Source of the DNA: Ischnura elegans
Taxonomy: Eukaryota; Arthropoda; Insecta; Odonata; Coenagrionidae
DNA: 64,000 nt
Reading direction: 5' to 3'
Assembly (NCBI RefSeq): GCF_921293095.1
Contig: NC_060259.1
Span: forward strand, 3,844,001-3,908,000
This document shows, in pieces, positions 11,906 to 23,659 of the stretch. Within the stretch, counting starts at the first letter, position 1; each line of letters begins with the position of its first letter. Below the pieces are notes generated by a model that saw only the letters and a list, made by a program, of their open reading frames with translations, had not been told where the DNA came from and searched no databases. The position numbers were made by a program, and so were the translations under genes.

Positions 11906-13627
11906 TATATTCCTAGTGGAAGCCACAGAATGATACACACGGGATCGCTAAATGGTAATGCTGGAGTAGGCATAATGCTTAGAAAGAGCGCCGGGATGCG
12001 TGTTAAAAGCTACCTGCAGTTTAATGAAAGGATAGTAATGGTGAAGATAGATACTAAACCCGTAGCTACTGTAGTGGTACAGGTTTACATGCCTACGTCA
12101 GATTATGAAGACGAAGAAGTAGAAGATGTCTACCAAGATATAGCGGAAGTTATCAAGCAGGTAAGAGGGGAAGAAAATCTTATTATTTTAGGTGACTGGA
12201 ACGCCGTCGTCGGCGAAGGTCAAGACGGAATAATAACTGGGAAATATGGGTTGGGTAACCGAAATGAAAGAGGAGAAAGGCTACTTGAATTCTGCACGGA
12301 GCACAGGCTAGTGGTTGCCAACACTTTATTCAAAAATCCCCTGCGAAGAAGATACACGTGGAAGATGCCAGGAGACCGTAGAAGATTCCAAATCGACTAC
12401 ATTCTAGTGAAACAAAGATTCAGGAACCAGGTGAAGGACTGCATCAAAAGTTATCCAGGGGCAGATATCGATAGTGACCATAACTTAGTTATGATGAAAT
12501 GCCACCTTAAATTTAAAAAGTTGAAGAAAGCCGTGAAAAACATATGGCAGTTTGAAAAATTGAGGGAGGTTCAGCATCAACTGGCTTTTAAAGAGGCTGT
12601 AGAAAATAAAATAGGGGAGGATACGACCAACAAACCAATGGAAGAGAGTTGGAAAACCATTAGAAGTGGTCTGCAGGCGGCAGCTGAGGAAGTTCTTGGT
12701 AAAAGAAGAGTCGTTATGAAAAAACCATGGATCACGCAGGAAGTATTAGATCTCATTGAAGAAAGAAGAAAATACAAGGCTGCGAAAACAGACAGCTGTT
12801 TTGCAAGTCTTCGCAAATGCTTTTCATCCACGTTTCTCAAAAACAATCTTAAACATGGAAAAGTAGAGGCCGCTTATAGGATAGTGAGGAACCACTTTAA
12901 GCACTAAAAGGCGTAAGATGTAATTAGGGACAAAAACGGAGAACTATTGATTGAAAACGAAGAAAAAGGGAAGAGATGGAAGGAATATCTAGAAGATTTG
13001 TACAAAGGAAGTCGCCTCAGAACGAATGCTATCGAAAACGAGAGGGAAGTGGATGCCGATGACATGGGAGCCCCAATTTTAAGATCGGAATTTGATGCGG
13101 GTGTAAGAGACCTCAGGATAAATAAAGCGTCTGGCATTGATGACATTCCTGCAGAACTAATTAAAAATTCAGGAGAGAAGACATGGAACCAGCTATACAA
13201 AATCATTAGTGAAATGTATACGACAGGTGAGATACCAAAGGATTTCGAGAGGAACATTATAATCCCTATTCCTAAGAAGAAAAGAGCGGAAAAGTAAGAA
13301 GATTTTAGGACCATAAGGCTTACTACACATGCGTCAAAGATACTGACAAGGATCATCTATAGAAGAATAGAACGAAAAGCAGAAGAGTACGATGGATGAG
13401 GACCAATTTGGTTTCAGAAAAAACAAAGGCACAAGGGAAGCAATATTGGCCCTAAGACTGCTCATAGAGAAGAGAATGGAAAAGAACAAGCCAACATTCG
13501 TTGCGTTTGTGGACTTAGAGAAAGCATTTGACAACGTGGATTGGAGCGCAATGCTTGGAATCCTAAAGGAAATTGGGGTTATTTATAATGACAGAAGAAT
13601 CATCCACAGTTTATACAAAAATCAAGT
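11906..13627 (+). pseudogene. RTE-like LINE (family B): endonuclease and N-terminal RT, 3'-truncated
   Basis: The frame 11930-12907 (325 codons) is an apurinic endonuclease domain missing its start: GNAGVGIML, VQVYMPTSDYEDEE, the catalytic-type LGDWNAVVG, then RRRFQIDYILVKQRFRN and the terminal DSDHNLVM (Ser-Asp-His motif). After a stop the thumb/linker and RT begin (12947-13297: RINKASGIDDIPAELIK, IIIPIPKKK). A frame change then leads to 13392-13652 with DQFGFRKNKGTREAI and FVDLEKAFDNVDW. It is cut at 13627 by the GAT-type tail of an oppositely oriented relative. The EN architecture and C-terminal relatives nearby recall insect RTE elements often annotated as endonuclease-reverse transcriptase. 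The 5' end is also missing. Confidence 0.85.
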
Positions 13628-14163
13628 CATCATCATCATCATCACTGGTTAACAATCCTAGGATTGGTTTGACGCAGCTCTCCACTCAGTTCCATCAGGC
13701 AATCTTTTCACACCTACGTATTTCTTCTCTTTCACATCTCTCTTTACTTGTTCCATATATTTTGTTCGGGGTCTTCCTTTTCCATTCTTGCCTTCCACTT
13801 GTCCTTCGACGATTGTCTTCATCAGGCCATCATGTCTCAAGATGTGGCCTATAAGGTTGTTCCGTCTTCTTATTAAGGTTTTCATGAGGCTTCTCTTCTC
13901 TCCTACCCTTCTTAGGACTTCCTCGTTACTAACTCGGTCGATCCATTTGATTTTCATCATTCTTCTGTAGCACCACATTTCAAAGGCCTCTATCCTTGCT
14001 TTCTCCGCTGCGGTCATTGTCCATGCCTCACTTCCGTATAGGAGCATACTCCAGATGTAGGTTCTTATAAATTGTTTCTTTACTTCCATATTTAAGTTTC
14101 CCGCTGTAAGCAGGTCTCTCTTTTGGTGGAATGCTCTCTTCGCCTGGGCTATTCTGCTGATAA
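13628..14163 (-). pseudogene. RTE-like LINE (family B), C-terminal region and 3' tail, part 1
   Basis: The minus-strand frame 13658-14089 (143 codons) runs IWSMLLYGSEAWTM, RIEAFEMWCYRRMMKIKWIDRVSNEEVLRRVGE, a basic arginine-rich segment, IGHILRHDGLMKTIVEGQVEGK and WRAASNQS. This is the typical RTE C-terminal domain downstream of the RT. A (CATCAT)n tail (GAT repeats on the coding strand) lies at 13628-13645 and marks the 3' end. The reading continues upstream beyond a MITE at 14816-15160. This frame is intact, and the tail abuts the plus-strand RTE copy, so it landed in it. Confidence 0.85.
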
Positions 14164-14165
14164 TA

Positions 14166-14813
14166 GGGTGGTTTCCTATTATTTTTTATTGCCTAAATCG
14201 AAAGATTATTACTCCTGGAGTACGTATTTCACGCTTTTAGATTTTTAAATGACGATATCTATTTTTCGCGATCAAATGAAAAGTGAAAAATTTCAAGCGC
14301 GCGAAAACGCGACGGGTAAGGAAATCTCTCCGTGTGACGTATTTCTGGTTCCCCCTCCCGCCTGGTAGGTGACCTTGATCGAGGCTCTGAGCGCTGATAG
14401 GACGCAGGATGCTAACAGGTAGCTGAGTACCTTCCTGTCTGGTAGCGCATGGCTTAAAAAAGGTTTATTAATACCTTATCAAGCGAAGAAAACTTTCCGA
14501 CCTTAGCCAGTTTTAATAGGTGATTTTTAAGACATGTTTCCCTGAGCTCTGTGCCTCATGCATGCATTGGTAGCCTCTGACGATGCATAACTCCTATCCT
14601 CTCGTGTCGAAACTAGGTCCCTGTGACGTCACGTGGAGTGGAATCGCATGGGCGCCAATCTGGCCTTTTTCAAATGAGGTTAAAATTTGACCCTTGCCAT
14701 TCGTCTAAACCGGTATTTAAAAAACCAAATAATTTGTGTATTATGAATACACTAATGGTGGGTAACGAATCGCCATCAATGCCTTTTGTTTTCTTTGATG
14801 AAGGAAACTACCC
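14166..14813. mobile_element. 648-bp MITE (family M) with GGGTRGTTTCC termini and TA duplication, full length
   Basis: The left end GGGTGGTTTCCT and right end AGGAAACTACCC form short inverted repeats flanked by TA at 14164-14165 and 14814-14815. On both sides the minus-strand RTE sequence is continuous, as judged against the parallel copy at about 28860. Two more copies occur at 15853-16126 and 38589-38985. All share CCCTGAGCTCTGTG, a TGACGTCACGTG core palindrome-like block and AATGAGGTTAAAATTT. No coding capacity. A TA target points to Tc1/mariner-type mobilisation, but no matching transposase is identified. Confidence 0.85.
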
Positions 14814-14815
14814 TA

Positions 14816-15160
14816 TTTCTTTCTTGCTCCTCCCGTCACTAGTTATCTTGCTTCCCAAATAAGAGAATTCATCCACCTCTATCAGTTTTTGCCTCCCTAT
14901 TTTAATGTTGGTCTACACTTCTTCTCATCTGCTGCATACTAAGATCTTGGTTTTCTTCGTGCTTATTTTCAGTTGATATCTACTCATTACCCTACCCATA
15001 ATAACCAGAATATTTTTCAAATCCTTCTCTGTTTCTGCTACAACGGCTATGTCATCGGCAAATTTTAGCATGCTAATTTTTTCTCCATGGATATTCACTC
15101 CCAATTCCTTTTCTTTGATTTCATTAATGGCTTTTTCAATGTAAACGTTGAAAATTACAA
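14816..15160 (-). pseudogene. RTE-like LINE (family B), RT fragment, part 2 of the MITE-split copy
   Basis: On the minus strand this reads LKMLKFADDIAVVAETEKDLKNI and RYQLKISTKKTKIL in broken frames, which is the RT palm with an FADD active-site motif, followed by the linker to the C-terminal domain at 13658-14089. It belongs to the same insertion as 13628-14163 and was separated by the MITE. Its 5' end is lost around 15160. Confidence 0.75.
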
Positions 15161-15183
15161 AAAGATCCGCAACCCGGTGGACA

Positions 15184-15852
15184 AACTCGGTGGCTTTAAG
15201 CTCAGCCGCGAGAAGATAAAGGTAGGTGGGGAAAACTTGAACAGGTAGAGCAATTCAACGGTTTGGGCAGCCCATTAGAGGAAAACAGGACATCAGGAAG
15301 CGAATTGCACTAGCAAAGGAGGAGTTCATGAACAGGAAGGAGCTTCCGAGAGGATCGTTATGTAAGAGTTTAAAGAAAAGGTTATTGAAGCGTTTGATCT
15401 GGAGTTTAGCTCTCTACGGTGCGGAAACGCAGACACTGAGGAAAGAAAACGAGAGAAGATTGGAGGCATTCGAGATGTGGGTATGGAGAAGAATGGAGAG
15501 GGTGAAATGGACGGAGAGGAAAAGGAACGGCGAAGTGCTGGAAATGGTTGGCGAGGAGAGGCAGCTTTTAGATGAGATACGCAGGAGACAGAAGGTATGG
15601 ATGGGGAGGATGAAGGTATGCTTAGCGGAGAGGGGATGTTGAAAAAGGTGTTAGAGGGCAGAATGTAAGGGAAACGAGGGGGGGGGGGTAAGGAAAAGAA
15701 TAGAATTTTTAGATAGATTGAAAGGGAGTAGACCTTACAGTGAAGTGAAGAAGGCAGCGCTGGAAGGAAGAAGAGGCTCCCAGATCGCTTTTTTAGTACT
15801 TCATGGAAGCCTACCTTAATCGGTAGAATACTATAATAATAATAATAATATA
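15184..15852 (+). pseudogene. RTE-like LINE, second subfamily: C-terminal region with (ATA)n tail
   Basis: The frame 15328-15642 (104 codons) encodes LLKRLIWSLALYGAETQTLRKENERRLEAFEMWVWRRMERVKW and EVLEMVGEERQLLDEIRRRQ, the RTE C-terminal domain. It differs clearly from family B and has a different 3' end: CCTACCTTAATCGGTAGAAT then ATAATAATAATA at about 15836-15851. A run of 10 G at about 15680 interrupts the coding part. It is 5'-truncated inside the RT. The tail is fused directly to a truncated MITE copy. Confidence 0.75.
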
Positions 15853-16126
15853 AAGAAATGTTTCCCTGAGCTCTGTGTCAAATGCATCGATTAGTAATCT
15901 CAGACTCGTGGCTACTCGTTTAGAATCACGGTCCCTGTGACGTCACGTGGAGTGGTATCGCATGGGCGCCAATCTGGCCTTTTTCAAATGAGGTTAAAAT
16001 TTACCATTAATATTCGTATAAACTGGTATTTCTAAAACAAAATAATTTGTATTTTATGAATACACTAATGTTGGGTAACGAATGGCAATCAATGCCTTTC
16101 GTTTTATTTGATGTAGGAAACTACCC
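15853..16126. mobile_element. MITE family M, second copy, one end missing
   Basis: It matches the right-hand part of the 14166-14813 element from AATGTTTCCCTGAGCTC through TGACGTCACGTGGAGTG to the terminal AGGAAACTACCC, which is followed by TA at 16127-16128. The left part is absent and replaced by the RTE tail. This suggests the RTE inserted into the MITE and one side was later lost. Confidence 0.8.
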
Positions 16127-16129
16127 TAT

Positions 16130-17190
16130 TAGCAATGACAAAAAAATTGCCTAGTGCAATACCCATGGTAAAGAGTATCAAGCGAGTGGAGAATACAAGT
16201 AACTAGTCTGATCACATTAAAAGAACGCATGGTCATTTGTTGAAGGTGGGTAGGTTAGAAAATACTTCGACTTGGACATGTGAGAGGTTCTGATCAGATC
16301 AGTATTCAGAGCTCATCATCGGCGTCAACAAGACCTCTTCCAGAATAGTTTAGCAGTCAAAACTCTTATGACAGTAACAGTTCCAGAGAAAATATTTGCA
16401 CAAAGCTTTCGTATACATGATTGCTTTTGATTTTCAGCCCCTTCAAATTGTCGAAATCAAAGGTTTTACAACTTTTGTGAAATTTTTAGATCCCAAGTAC
16501 AATTTACCAAACCTTGCAAATTGTTATCACGTCAAATTTTACGAGGGAGTAAAATCACAAATAAAAATTAAGTAATAAGAAGTGGATTATGTTAATGTAA
16601 CATTTGATCTTTGGACGTCTAGGACAAGTGATAGCTATTTTGAAGTCTTTTGCCACTTTTTTCATGAAAACATATTCCGCTGTGCTGTTTTGTCCACAGA
16701 GCACTTTGATGTAAGGCATAAAGCCGGGAATTTAGCTTATTTTTTGGTATTCATAATGAATTTTTAGAGCGGAAATTCGAGAAGAAAATGGTATTTGTCG
16801 TTACCGAAAATGCAGCTAACATTGTAAAAGGATGTAAGTGTGATGCTTTAAAGGTTAAACATCAACCGTGCGTGGTGCATTCCCTTAATCTTGTTATTCA
16901 AGGTTCTCTAAAGCAGCAGAACTTTACTGGGATTCAATGGGATTCAGTAAACTCCAGATCAAGAAATTCTATGAAAACTGAATGAGGTGTCAAAAAAATC
17001 TTTCACGGATACGGCAAATATCCGGTGGGATATTTAAAAATAGCCGCCTCTTTTGCGATTTTGCTATCATCTCTTGAAAAGGTTACTTCTGTGTAGGTCA
17101 TTCAAGAAGATGTTTGTGAAGAAGAAGATTTAAAAGAAATGGTGAAGGACAAGGAGGGAAATGGGCACACAGTGATGCAGAAAATAGTGT
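16130..17190 (+). pseudogene. hAT-type transposase remnant (ZBED-like)
   Basis: Across several stops the plus strand spells the hAT core: PLQIVEIKGFTTFVKFLDPKYNLPN (16438-16515), then VDYVNVTFDLWTSRTSDSYF (frame 16582-16767), then MVFVVTENAANIVKGC and HQPCVVHSLNLVI (frame 16788-16985). In active hAT transposases the first segment precedes the RNase H-like fold, and FDLWTS and DNAAN carry catalytic aspartates. Here the second reads ENAAN, with Asp changed to Glu. The N-terminal BED finger and the C-terminal dimerisation region were not found. At least three in-frame breaks make it dead. No terminal inverted repeats could be assigned. Confidence 0.75.
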
Positions 17191-17554
17191 ATACCTTTCC
17201 TTAGCCCTTTTAATTGAAAATTATTCCCAAAACTCCCAAACTTTAGCTCGCACTGAGTATTTTAGTATCAATAATGGCCGATAACGACTTACACCCTTAC
17301 GGCCTTACACTTCAGTGATGGAGAGAGAACTTATTGAACTTTTTAACGACTAAAACAAAGGATTAAATTTGTAACTACACTTAGAGATGTCAAACAACAT
17401 AAACAATACTGACGGTAGTTAAAGGTAGTCAAAAGGTAAGCCAAGGTAGTCAAGGTAAGCCAAAAAAGCTTCAGCATTTTTATGAAAGATTTTTTTTCAA
17501 AATTCACCGTAAATATCGTGTTAAACTAAATTGGAATGCAAGGGTTCTCTTTGT
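17191..17554. other. Unassigned sequence, possibly the hAT tail
   Basis: A short direct repeat, GGTAGTCAAGGTAAGCCA-like, occurs near 17415-17465. Nothing else is recognisable. Confidence 0.35.
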
Positions 17555-17559
17555 TTCCA

Positions 17560-17745
17560 ATCGTATATGTTTCAACTATTTGCGATCACGGCCTCATGGG
17601 CCCTGCGGAATAATGAAATAGTTTACTTCCTATTTTCAGACCTACTGAATATAGACACATAATTTCATAGGAATCGGTCAAGACGTTTCAAAGGAGTTTT
17701 GTTACTAACACTGTGACACGAGCATTTTATTATATATTAGACTAC
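17560..17745 (+). repeat. 3'-terminal fragment like the conserved tail of arthropod RTE/SINE elements
   Basis: The segment AATTTCATAGGAATCGGTCA, the following ACGTTTCAAAGGAG, TTTTGTTACTAACACTGTGA and CACGAGCATTTTATTATATATTAGA resembles from memory a tail shared by many arthropod non-LTR elements. It has no coding part. Assignment rests on recall, not on a comparison made here. Confidence 0.45.
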
Positions 17746-17994
17746 TCAGTGAAGAAGGTTTTATCATAGAAAAACGTTCAACGGAATCAGTGTATATTTT
17801 CTTCCATCACTCTGAAATATATACATCACATACCTACGAGTCAAATCAGTAGTAATTAAGCTGAAGAGTTCATTTTCATAACCAACCTGTATTAACCATT
17901 AGTCATAATTTAATGATAATTCACTTCATTAGTCAGATTTTAATGATAATTTCGTGGGTGGCATCAACGCAGCCAAGCCGAGTTCAACTCGTTC

Positions 17995-18168
17995 TTGTTG
18001 AACGATTTGGATTTGGCGGATTTGAATCTTTCACATAAATCGTTCATTTTGAACGATTTGGAATCGGCGGATTTAAATCTTCCTTGTGAATCGTTAATTT
18101 TGGACGATTTGGATCCGGCTGATTTGAATCTTCCATCGAATCAATCATTTTAAACGATGCGTGTTGAA
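17995..18168. repeat. Tandem repeat of about 51 bp, roughly 3.5 copies
   Basis: The motif AACGATTTGGATTTGGCGG (variants GGAATCGGCGG, GGATCCGGCTG) starts at 18001, 18052, 18103 and, partially, 18153, so the period is 50-51 bp. Each unit also carries GATTTGAATCTTYC and a TCGTTCATTTT-like block. The 62-codon minus frame across it merely reflects the repeat. Confidence 0.85.
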
Positions 18169-18379
18169 AACGTAAATTCAGTTCATTCGGTTTATGGCAT
18201 TTAAGCGTCCGTTTTGTACGAGTCAACGACACGATTCATTCGTGAACGACACACCTCTAATATTATCTGTCGGCTCTCAGATATGATCTGAAGATGTGGT
18301 CAGCATAGGCCACGAAACGTCATCTGGACTCAACTTCGACGAAGCTAACCCGAAAACAATGGAGTCAGCTGCAATGCAG

Positions 18380-21300
18380 CGCTGCAAAAGTCTGAAGCGA
18401 AATAGAATTCCCAGATTATTACCCAGATCATTTCATGAAAATGTTTCTTTAATTTTTCTGTTCTCTTAGTAACATGGAGGGATATTTATTTCAGTTGACC
18501 TAATACATGGTTTGAATGGAAAAGATAAATGTAACATTTATAAGAACCACAAGACTATTATTTCAAGTGTCGAGAAGGAGAATATAATTTCAGGGTTTGT
18601 GCCCGTATATATACATAGAGGACAGTACGATGCCATGGTGTCCTTCAGTTTGCAAGCAGATGGTAAAATTATGAAGAGATTCGCCAATATGTAAAGGCGG
18701 CACCTTGAATAGAGGGTGCAGGAAGGCTCCTCTTGATTTCATTCAGGTTTTTCATACGACGAGCATTGTATTTTCTCTGTTACAGACATTTATTGACTGA
18801 TAATTGTTTCAAAATTTTATGTAATACTTGCTTCTTGCACACAAAATATTATTTTTCGCAGTATTTTTCCCTCTTATTATACGGAAAAAAGCGAGTAATT
18901 TCATTCAGGCTGAAGTAATGAAATGGGATAATTTTATAATTCAATCTAATCATTGATGGGCATGTGTCTTAAGCAGTTGACGACATTTGCTCGCTTCTTG
19001 TGATTCCGGCGTAAACCTAACGCTGTCCGTTGAGGCTGCATTCTAGTATGGGCTAGCAGTGAAGAGAGAAACATTGTGAGTGTTGCATTCAGGGTTTCCA
19101 GTCATTTGAGCCACTGGGTCATGAGGAAGCTCTACCTATGTCAGCACTGGCGTCGGAGGGAGATTCCTATGGAAAGACGTACGGCGTCCGCTGCGAGAAG
19201 CCCCACAAGATGAGATAACGTGGGTAAGCTTCGCAATGGAGTTACCAAGGTGATGTAGGTGCTGGGCGCTCAAGGAAAAGGGAATGTTCCGAGAAAAGTA
19301 GGCGGAGGATTAGCGGCACGGAAAACAGGCTATTTTGACCGATGAGTATCAGGGTTCCTCTGTGAATTATTAGTACTATATCTCTTTTGCCAGAGTAAAT
19401 GAGACGGTTAGAATTAATGAGTTCCTTCAAACTTAGGAATCAGTTTAAAATGTATTTGTTATTTTATTTCGAAGAATATTGAATATAGCACGAGGGTAAG
19501 CTCAGTACGACAGCATCACTCAATGCATTTCACCAGCCTTTAACTTTAGAAGCGCCGTAGCGGTCACTGTGACCTTATTTGAATTTCAAATGGTTTACTA
19601 TTTCTTAACAATGCAATGGTAGAAAATTATTGATATTTCGTGACTTTTAATGAATTTTTGTCCTACGACCCCACGCAATAAATGTTTATTATCGGCTGCG
19701 TGAACCATGAAATATTTGCAGATGTACCTAAAAGCACCAGATTGGTCATTTCGTCCGGTATAATTAATGTCCTCCTTATTGTTTGTGTCCTTTAAAATCA
19801 CATTTTCTCCAGCATTATGAGTAGCAGTCACGTTAGCAGATTGAATTCACGGATGATTTTCTGTACAGTCATGCAGAATTTCTTTTTTACGATGTGCAGT
19901 TAGATCGCCGGATTATTGCATAGGAAACCCCAGATTTTACCTACCAAAGTTGAAAATTTAAGTTTACTAATTATTTGAAAATATTGAAAATTCGAGTTTA
20001 AATTAAAATAACCGTACTTCAAAATACAATACACGATATAAATATTTACACATACCTCCACAGCGAGAGAAAACACCTCGAGGCAAAATGACCCCTGCCC
20101 GCGCTTTTAGTATGGGAAAAAACGGCGCTTCTAGTGTTCAGGAATGTTGAATATTTTAAGCCTTGCTTGTGAATAAACCCTTTGTGTATTTTTCAAAGTA
20201 CAATCTAATGTTCCATAAGAAACTAAAAAATAACAAATATATTCGAGAACCCATCTAATTACGTTTATCTCATGAGTCGGGAACGCCACCGTCATGGTTA
20301 GTCCACGAGGAGGGGTCGCGTCGCACAGTGGTCCCAAATCGAAAAAAGCTGGCCAAAATTAATAACGCCATTATTATCACGTATATATTTCATGGAAAAA
20401 TCTATTTCCATAGTTTTTGATCCGCTAATCATGATTTTTAAACCAATTTTTATGTATTTGCCATATTTTTTTTGTTATTTCACGTTTTGTTTAAACATTT
20501 AATAATTCAAGAAAGCCAGTGAAAATTTAAGATTATTTTCGCGAAAGTAAATATAAATGATACATCTTATAAAAATGAATTTGATTTGTAAAAATATATA
20601 TTTAATGAATTTAATTGTTTATTTTTGGACAATATTTGAATAATTAATTGTGAATTAACCAAGAGAATATTTTTAAATTTCTCGTATGTTTGATTGTAAA
20701 TAATACTAAGGTAATTATATTTGGAAGTTCATATTATAAATCTTAGATAAATATTATTTTACTGCATTAATTGTTTTAAAAATGTAAAAACCAATTCTAA
20801 TAAAGTAGTCACAGTCAATTTTATAGTTCCTTGAAACGGGTCAATGGATTTTGAAGCACTTCTAAACTGGGTCCTTTCTTTCACAATATCCAATGAAGGC
20901 ATACTTATTAGCATTGAAATGTCGTAAACAGTATTTCATAACTCGTATGAACTCACCTCCAAAATTAATGTTCCGATTGCAATAAGCTCTTTTAGCGGTG
21001 GGAGGTCAAATTAAAGGGAATATCATTTGGTGCGATAATTTTAATGAGATTTTCCATTCACTTGTGTTTATTTAACCTTAACAGAAATAAATAAACAATT
21101 TTCCTTGTCTTTCACAGTTATTGTTAAACAATAATTCTAAGTACACTCATAATCATTATTTATATGGCAAGCCATTGGCTTCATTTCTTCCTCTGACAAA
21201 AGGAAGGGCAGCTTCTTCTGCGATGGCTGATCCAGTGATCCATGTATCAGTTTTCCTCCTCTTTGTCCTTTCAATGTACTCCTCTAATAGTTTCTTTGAT

Positions 21301-21985
21301 CGACCAATTTCTCCTCACAGTTTAATCTTCAAAAGTAGCGTTTTTATTTACTTATTGAAGTAAGGAATTATGGAAATAATTTTAAAGTCATCACAAATCC
21401 AGCATCATATACTACCGCATGTAGTGGGACGACATTTAAACACTTTTTCACAAAGCTTTTTACTACAATTGTTGCATTATCGTTAACATCCAACCTTAGC
21501 TTGTTGCTTAAGTATTCCATTACGTATTGTTTCTTTAACCTTTACTTTCAAGAATGTTTTCCTGAAAACGCGTTAAATTTATCATATCCACTGAAATCTC
21601 AGCCAACTGGTTTTAAGGTGAAAACAACGATAAATAAATCAAATGCTATTATTGTTACAAAAACAATCACAGAACTGTAAAGGGGTAATGAACTACCCTA
21701 CACCAAAACTCTACTTCTTCAATCCTGCATCTTCTCAAAACGTCGAGAATACTCGACCTCTTTCATGCTTGGAGTAACTCACTTTCACGTCTTTCTTTGG
21801 CCAAACTCAGAATAAAACTGAAGTTTAGCGCGAAATTTTCTGACAAGTGTTGTTTAAAAGTAAGTTGGGTTTTCCCAAAGGGTGAGGATCGTAATGCTTT
21901 TATCTTCATTTTCCTCGAGAATTCGCATGTGAAGAGGGGAATGGCTTGCTTCCTTAATCCCCGGTGGCCAATGTGCAATTTATTA
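18380..21985. other. Unassigned sequence, strongly AT-rich between 20.4 and 20.8 kb
   Basis: I find only short frames without motifs, no long inverted or tandem repeats and no RNA genes. Confidence 0.4.
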
Positions 21986-21988
21986 GTA

Positions 21989-23652
21989 CCGTAAACCGGG
22001 ACAACTTTGCCAAGTGGGGCAACTTTGCCAGGTTTTGAATAATATTATGTTTGGTGTCCCACTAAGTTCCCTAATTATCCGAAAGAGGGCCTATGTTTTC
22101 ATAACACGACAAGATATTGAGTGATAGCCTTTCCACACACTTGTAGTCTTACAAGTTGTTTGCAGATCTTTATCAGTGTTCTGTTTTTGTCGGGCCAAAC
22201 TGAATATTTTGATAGTCTATTTAAGTGGTACGCCCTTCCTATTTACTCAAACGCAAGTAAAAACTTCTGGTGTCGTTCAATAGAGCATATAATTTACTTT
22301 CAGAATCGCTTTAAATGGTAAAATATTTGTTGTATTTAGGTTTAATAATTTAACTTGGCAATGTTGCACCAGGAAGCTTGGTGTAAATGGGACAACTTTG
22401 CCAACCGACAATATTGTTATTTCTCCACTTCGAGTACACTTTTTCCAAAGGGTGCGTTTTTCGTACTCGTTTATAGGCCTTTCAAATGCCAAGACGCTTT
22501 AATACCTAGTTAGGAGGTCGAAGGTATCGAAATTATGATGACACTACGCTGCAACTTGCTGTCTCTGTAGTGATTAATAATGAATTGAGCAGTGAGCAGC
22601 CCAAAAGTGTGATATTCCATGTAGGACAATTGAAAGTAAGGTGAAGTGTCGCCATTCAAAGAATCCAGGGCGCCATACGGCATTGAGCAAGGATAAGATA
22701 GAAGAGATACTCGAACATGCGCTTGTTTGTGCTGAATGGGGAATGCCTTTAATGCCATTGATTGACGGTTGATTCGTTTTGTGTTCTTACGCCATCGTCC
22801 AATCATTATTGTCAAACCCTTTGATTTTTCAGTCTTCACTCCCTGTAAAAACCAATGGAGAGCCATACTGACAGACCATAAATTGTGGAACTTTGATAGT
22901 TATAAAACTATCGAAAAGAGTGTATTTCCAACACTTTTGGTAAAACTTCTCAGTGCTTTGTATGAAGAAAGTAAAATGAAGTAAAACATCATATCAGGGT
23001 TCGAGAAATGCGGCATCGTGCCACTCAATCCCGAAGAAGTTTAGTCTTGAATTCCGGATGCATAGAAAACTGATCGTAATGACACTCCTCGAAAAGTAAG
23101 TGATTCATTTTTGAATTTCCTTCAAGCCTGTCGTCGAAATCCAAACAAAAGTTCGCCATAGAGAAGAAGACTGAAAAGTAATGTGGCCCCAGGGGAAACC
23201 ATGGACAGATCACACCTGGTCACTTCTAAGCACCTCCACACAAAATCATGTTGGAGGGAGTTGTAAAAAGAAGAAAAATTACCATAGCATTACCATAGCA
23301 TAATGACCATAGTATTCCACGTTCAATGTGTTGAGTATCTTGGTGTACCATTCTGTATTAAAGAGTTTTCCAAATAAAAATAATTTTATTCCTTTGTTTT
23401 ATTGAGGTTTCCGCTGGATATAACTCCGTTGGCAAAGTTGCCCCAGATCCAGAAAATCTTTGCCAACTATATTTTCAATTTTTTTTGACCGTATAAAATT
23501 TTACCTACTTTTAAGTTGTCATTTTTTCAAAAATTTTGAAAGTAGAGACCAAGACTAATGGCTTAAAATGGTTTTAAATCATTTCCGTACATGAACTTAC
23601 AAGAATGCGGTTGAAAAAGAAACAAAATTGGCAAAGTTGCCCCGGTTTACGA
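21989..23652. mobile_element. Pogo/Tigger-like DNA transposon, internally deleted, TA target duplication
   Basis: The left end CCGTAAACCGGGACAACTTT and the complement of the right end TCGTAAACCGGGGCAACTTT are inverted repeats of about 25 bp, continuing GCCAA. TA flanks both sides (21987-21988, 23653-23654). The motif GGGRCAACTTTGCC recurs inside: at about 22015 and 22389 forward, and near 23434 reversed. Such subterminal copies are typical transposase-binding sites. The interior retains the two ends of a pogo-type transposase (22520-23050), fits this superfamily's TA preference, and is otherwise noncoding. Confidence 0.85.
22515..23045 (+). pseudogene. Pogo-like transposase remnant: N-terminal HTH joined to C-terminal DDE end
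   Basis: The plus strand reads RRYRNYDDTTLQLAVSVVI, like the psq/CENP-B helix-turn-helix start of pogo transposases. After frame changes come KIEEILEHALVCAEWGMPL, the CENP-B-type second helix region, and then directly the C-terminal end of a DDE_1 domain: FDFSVFTPCKNQWRAIL and SVFPTLLVKLLSALYEE (frame 22769-22984), then ISGFEKCGIVPLNPEEV after one stop. The middle of the DDE domain, including its catalytic acids, is gone. It cannot be active and is explained by an internal deletion. Confidence 0.75.
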
Positions 23653-23659
23653 TAGTGTA

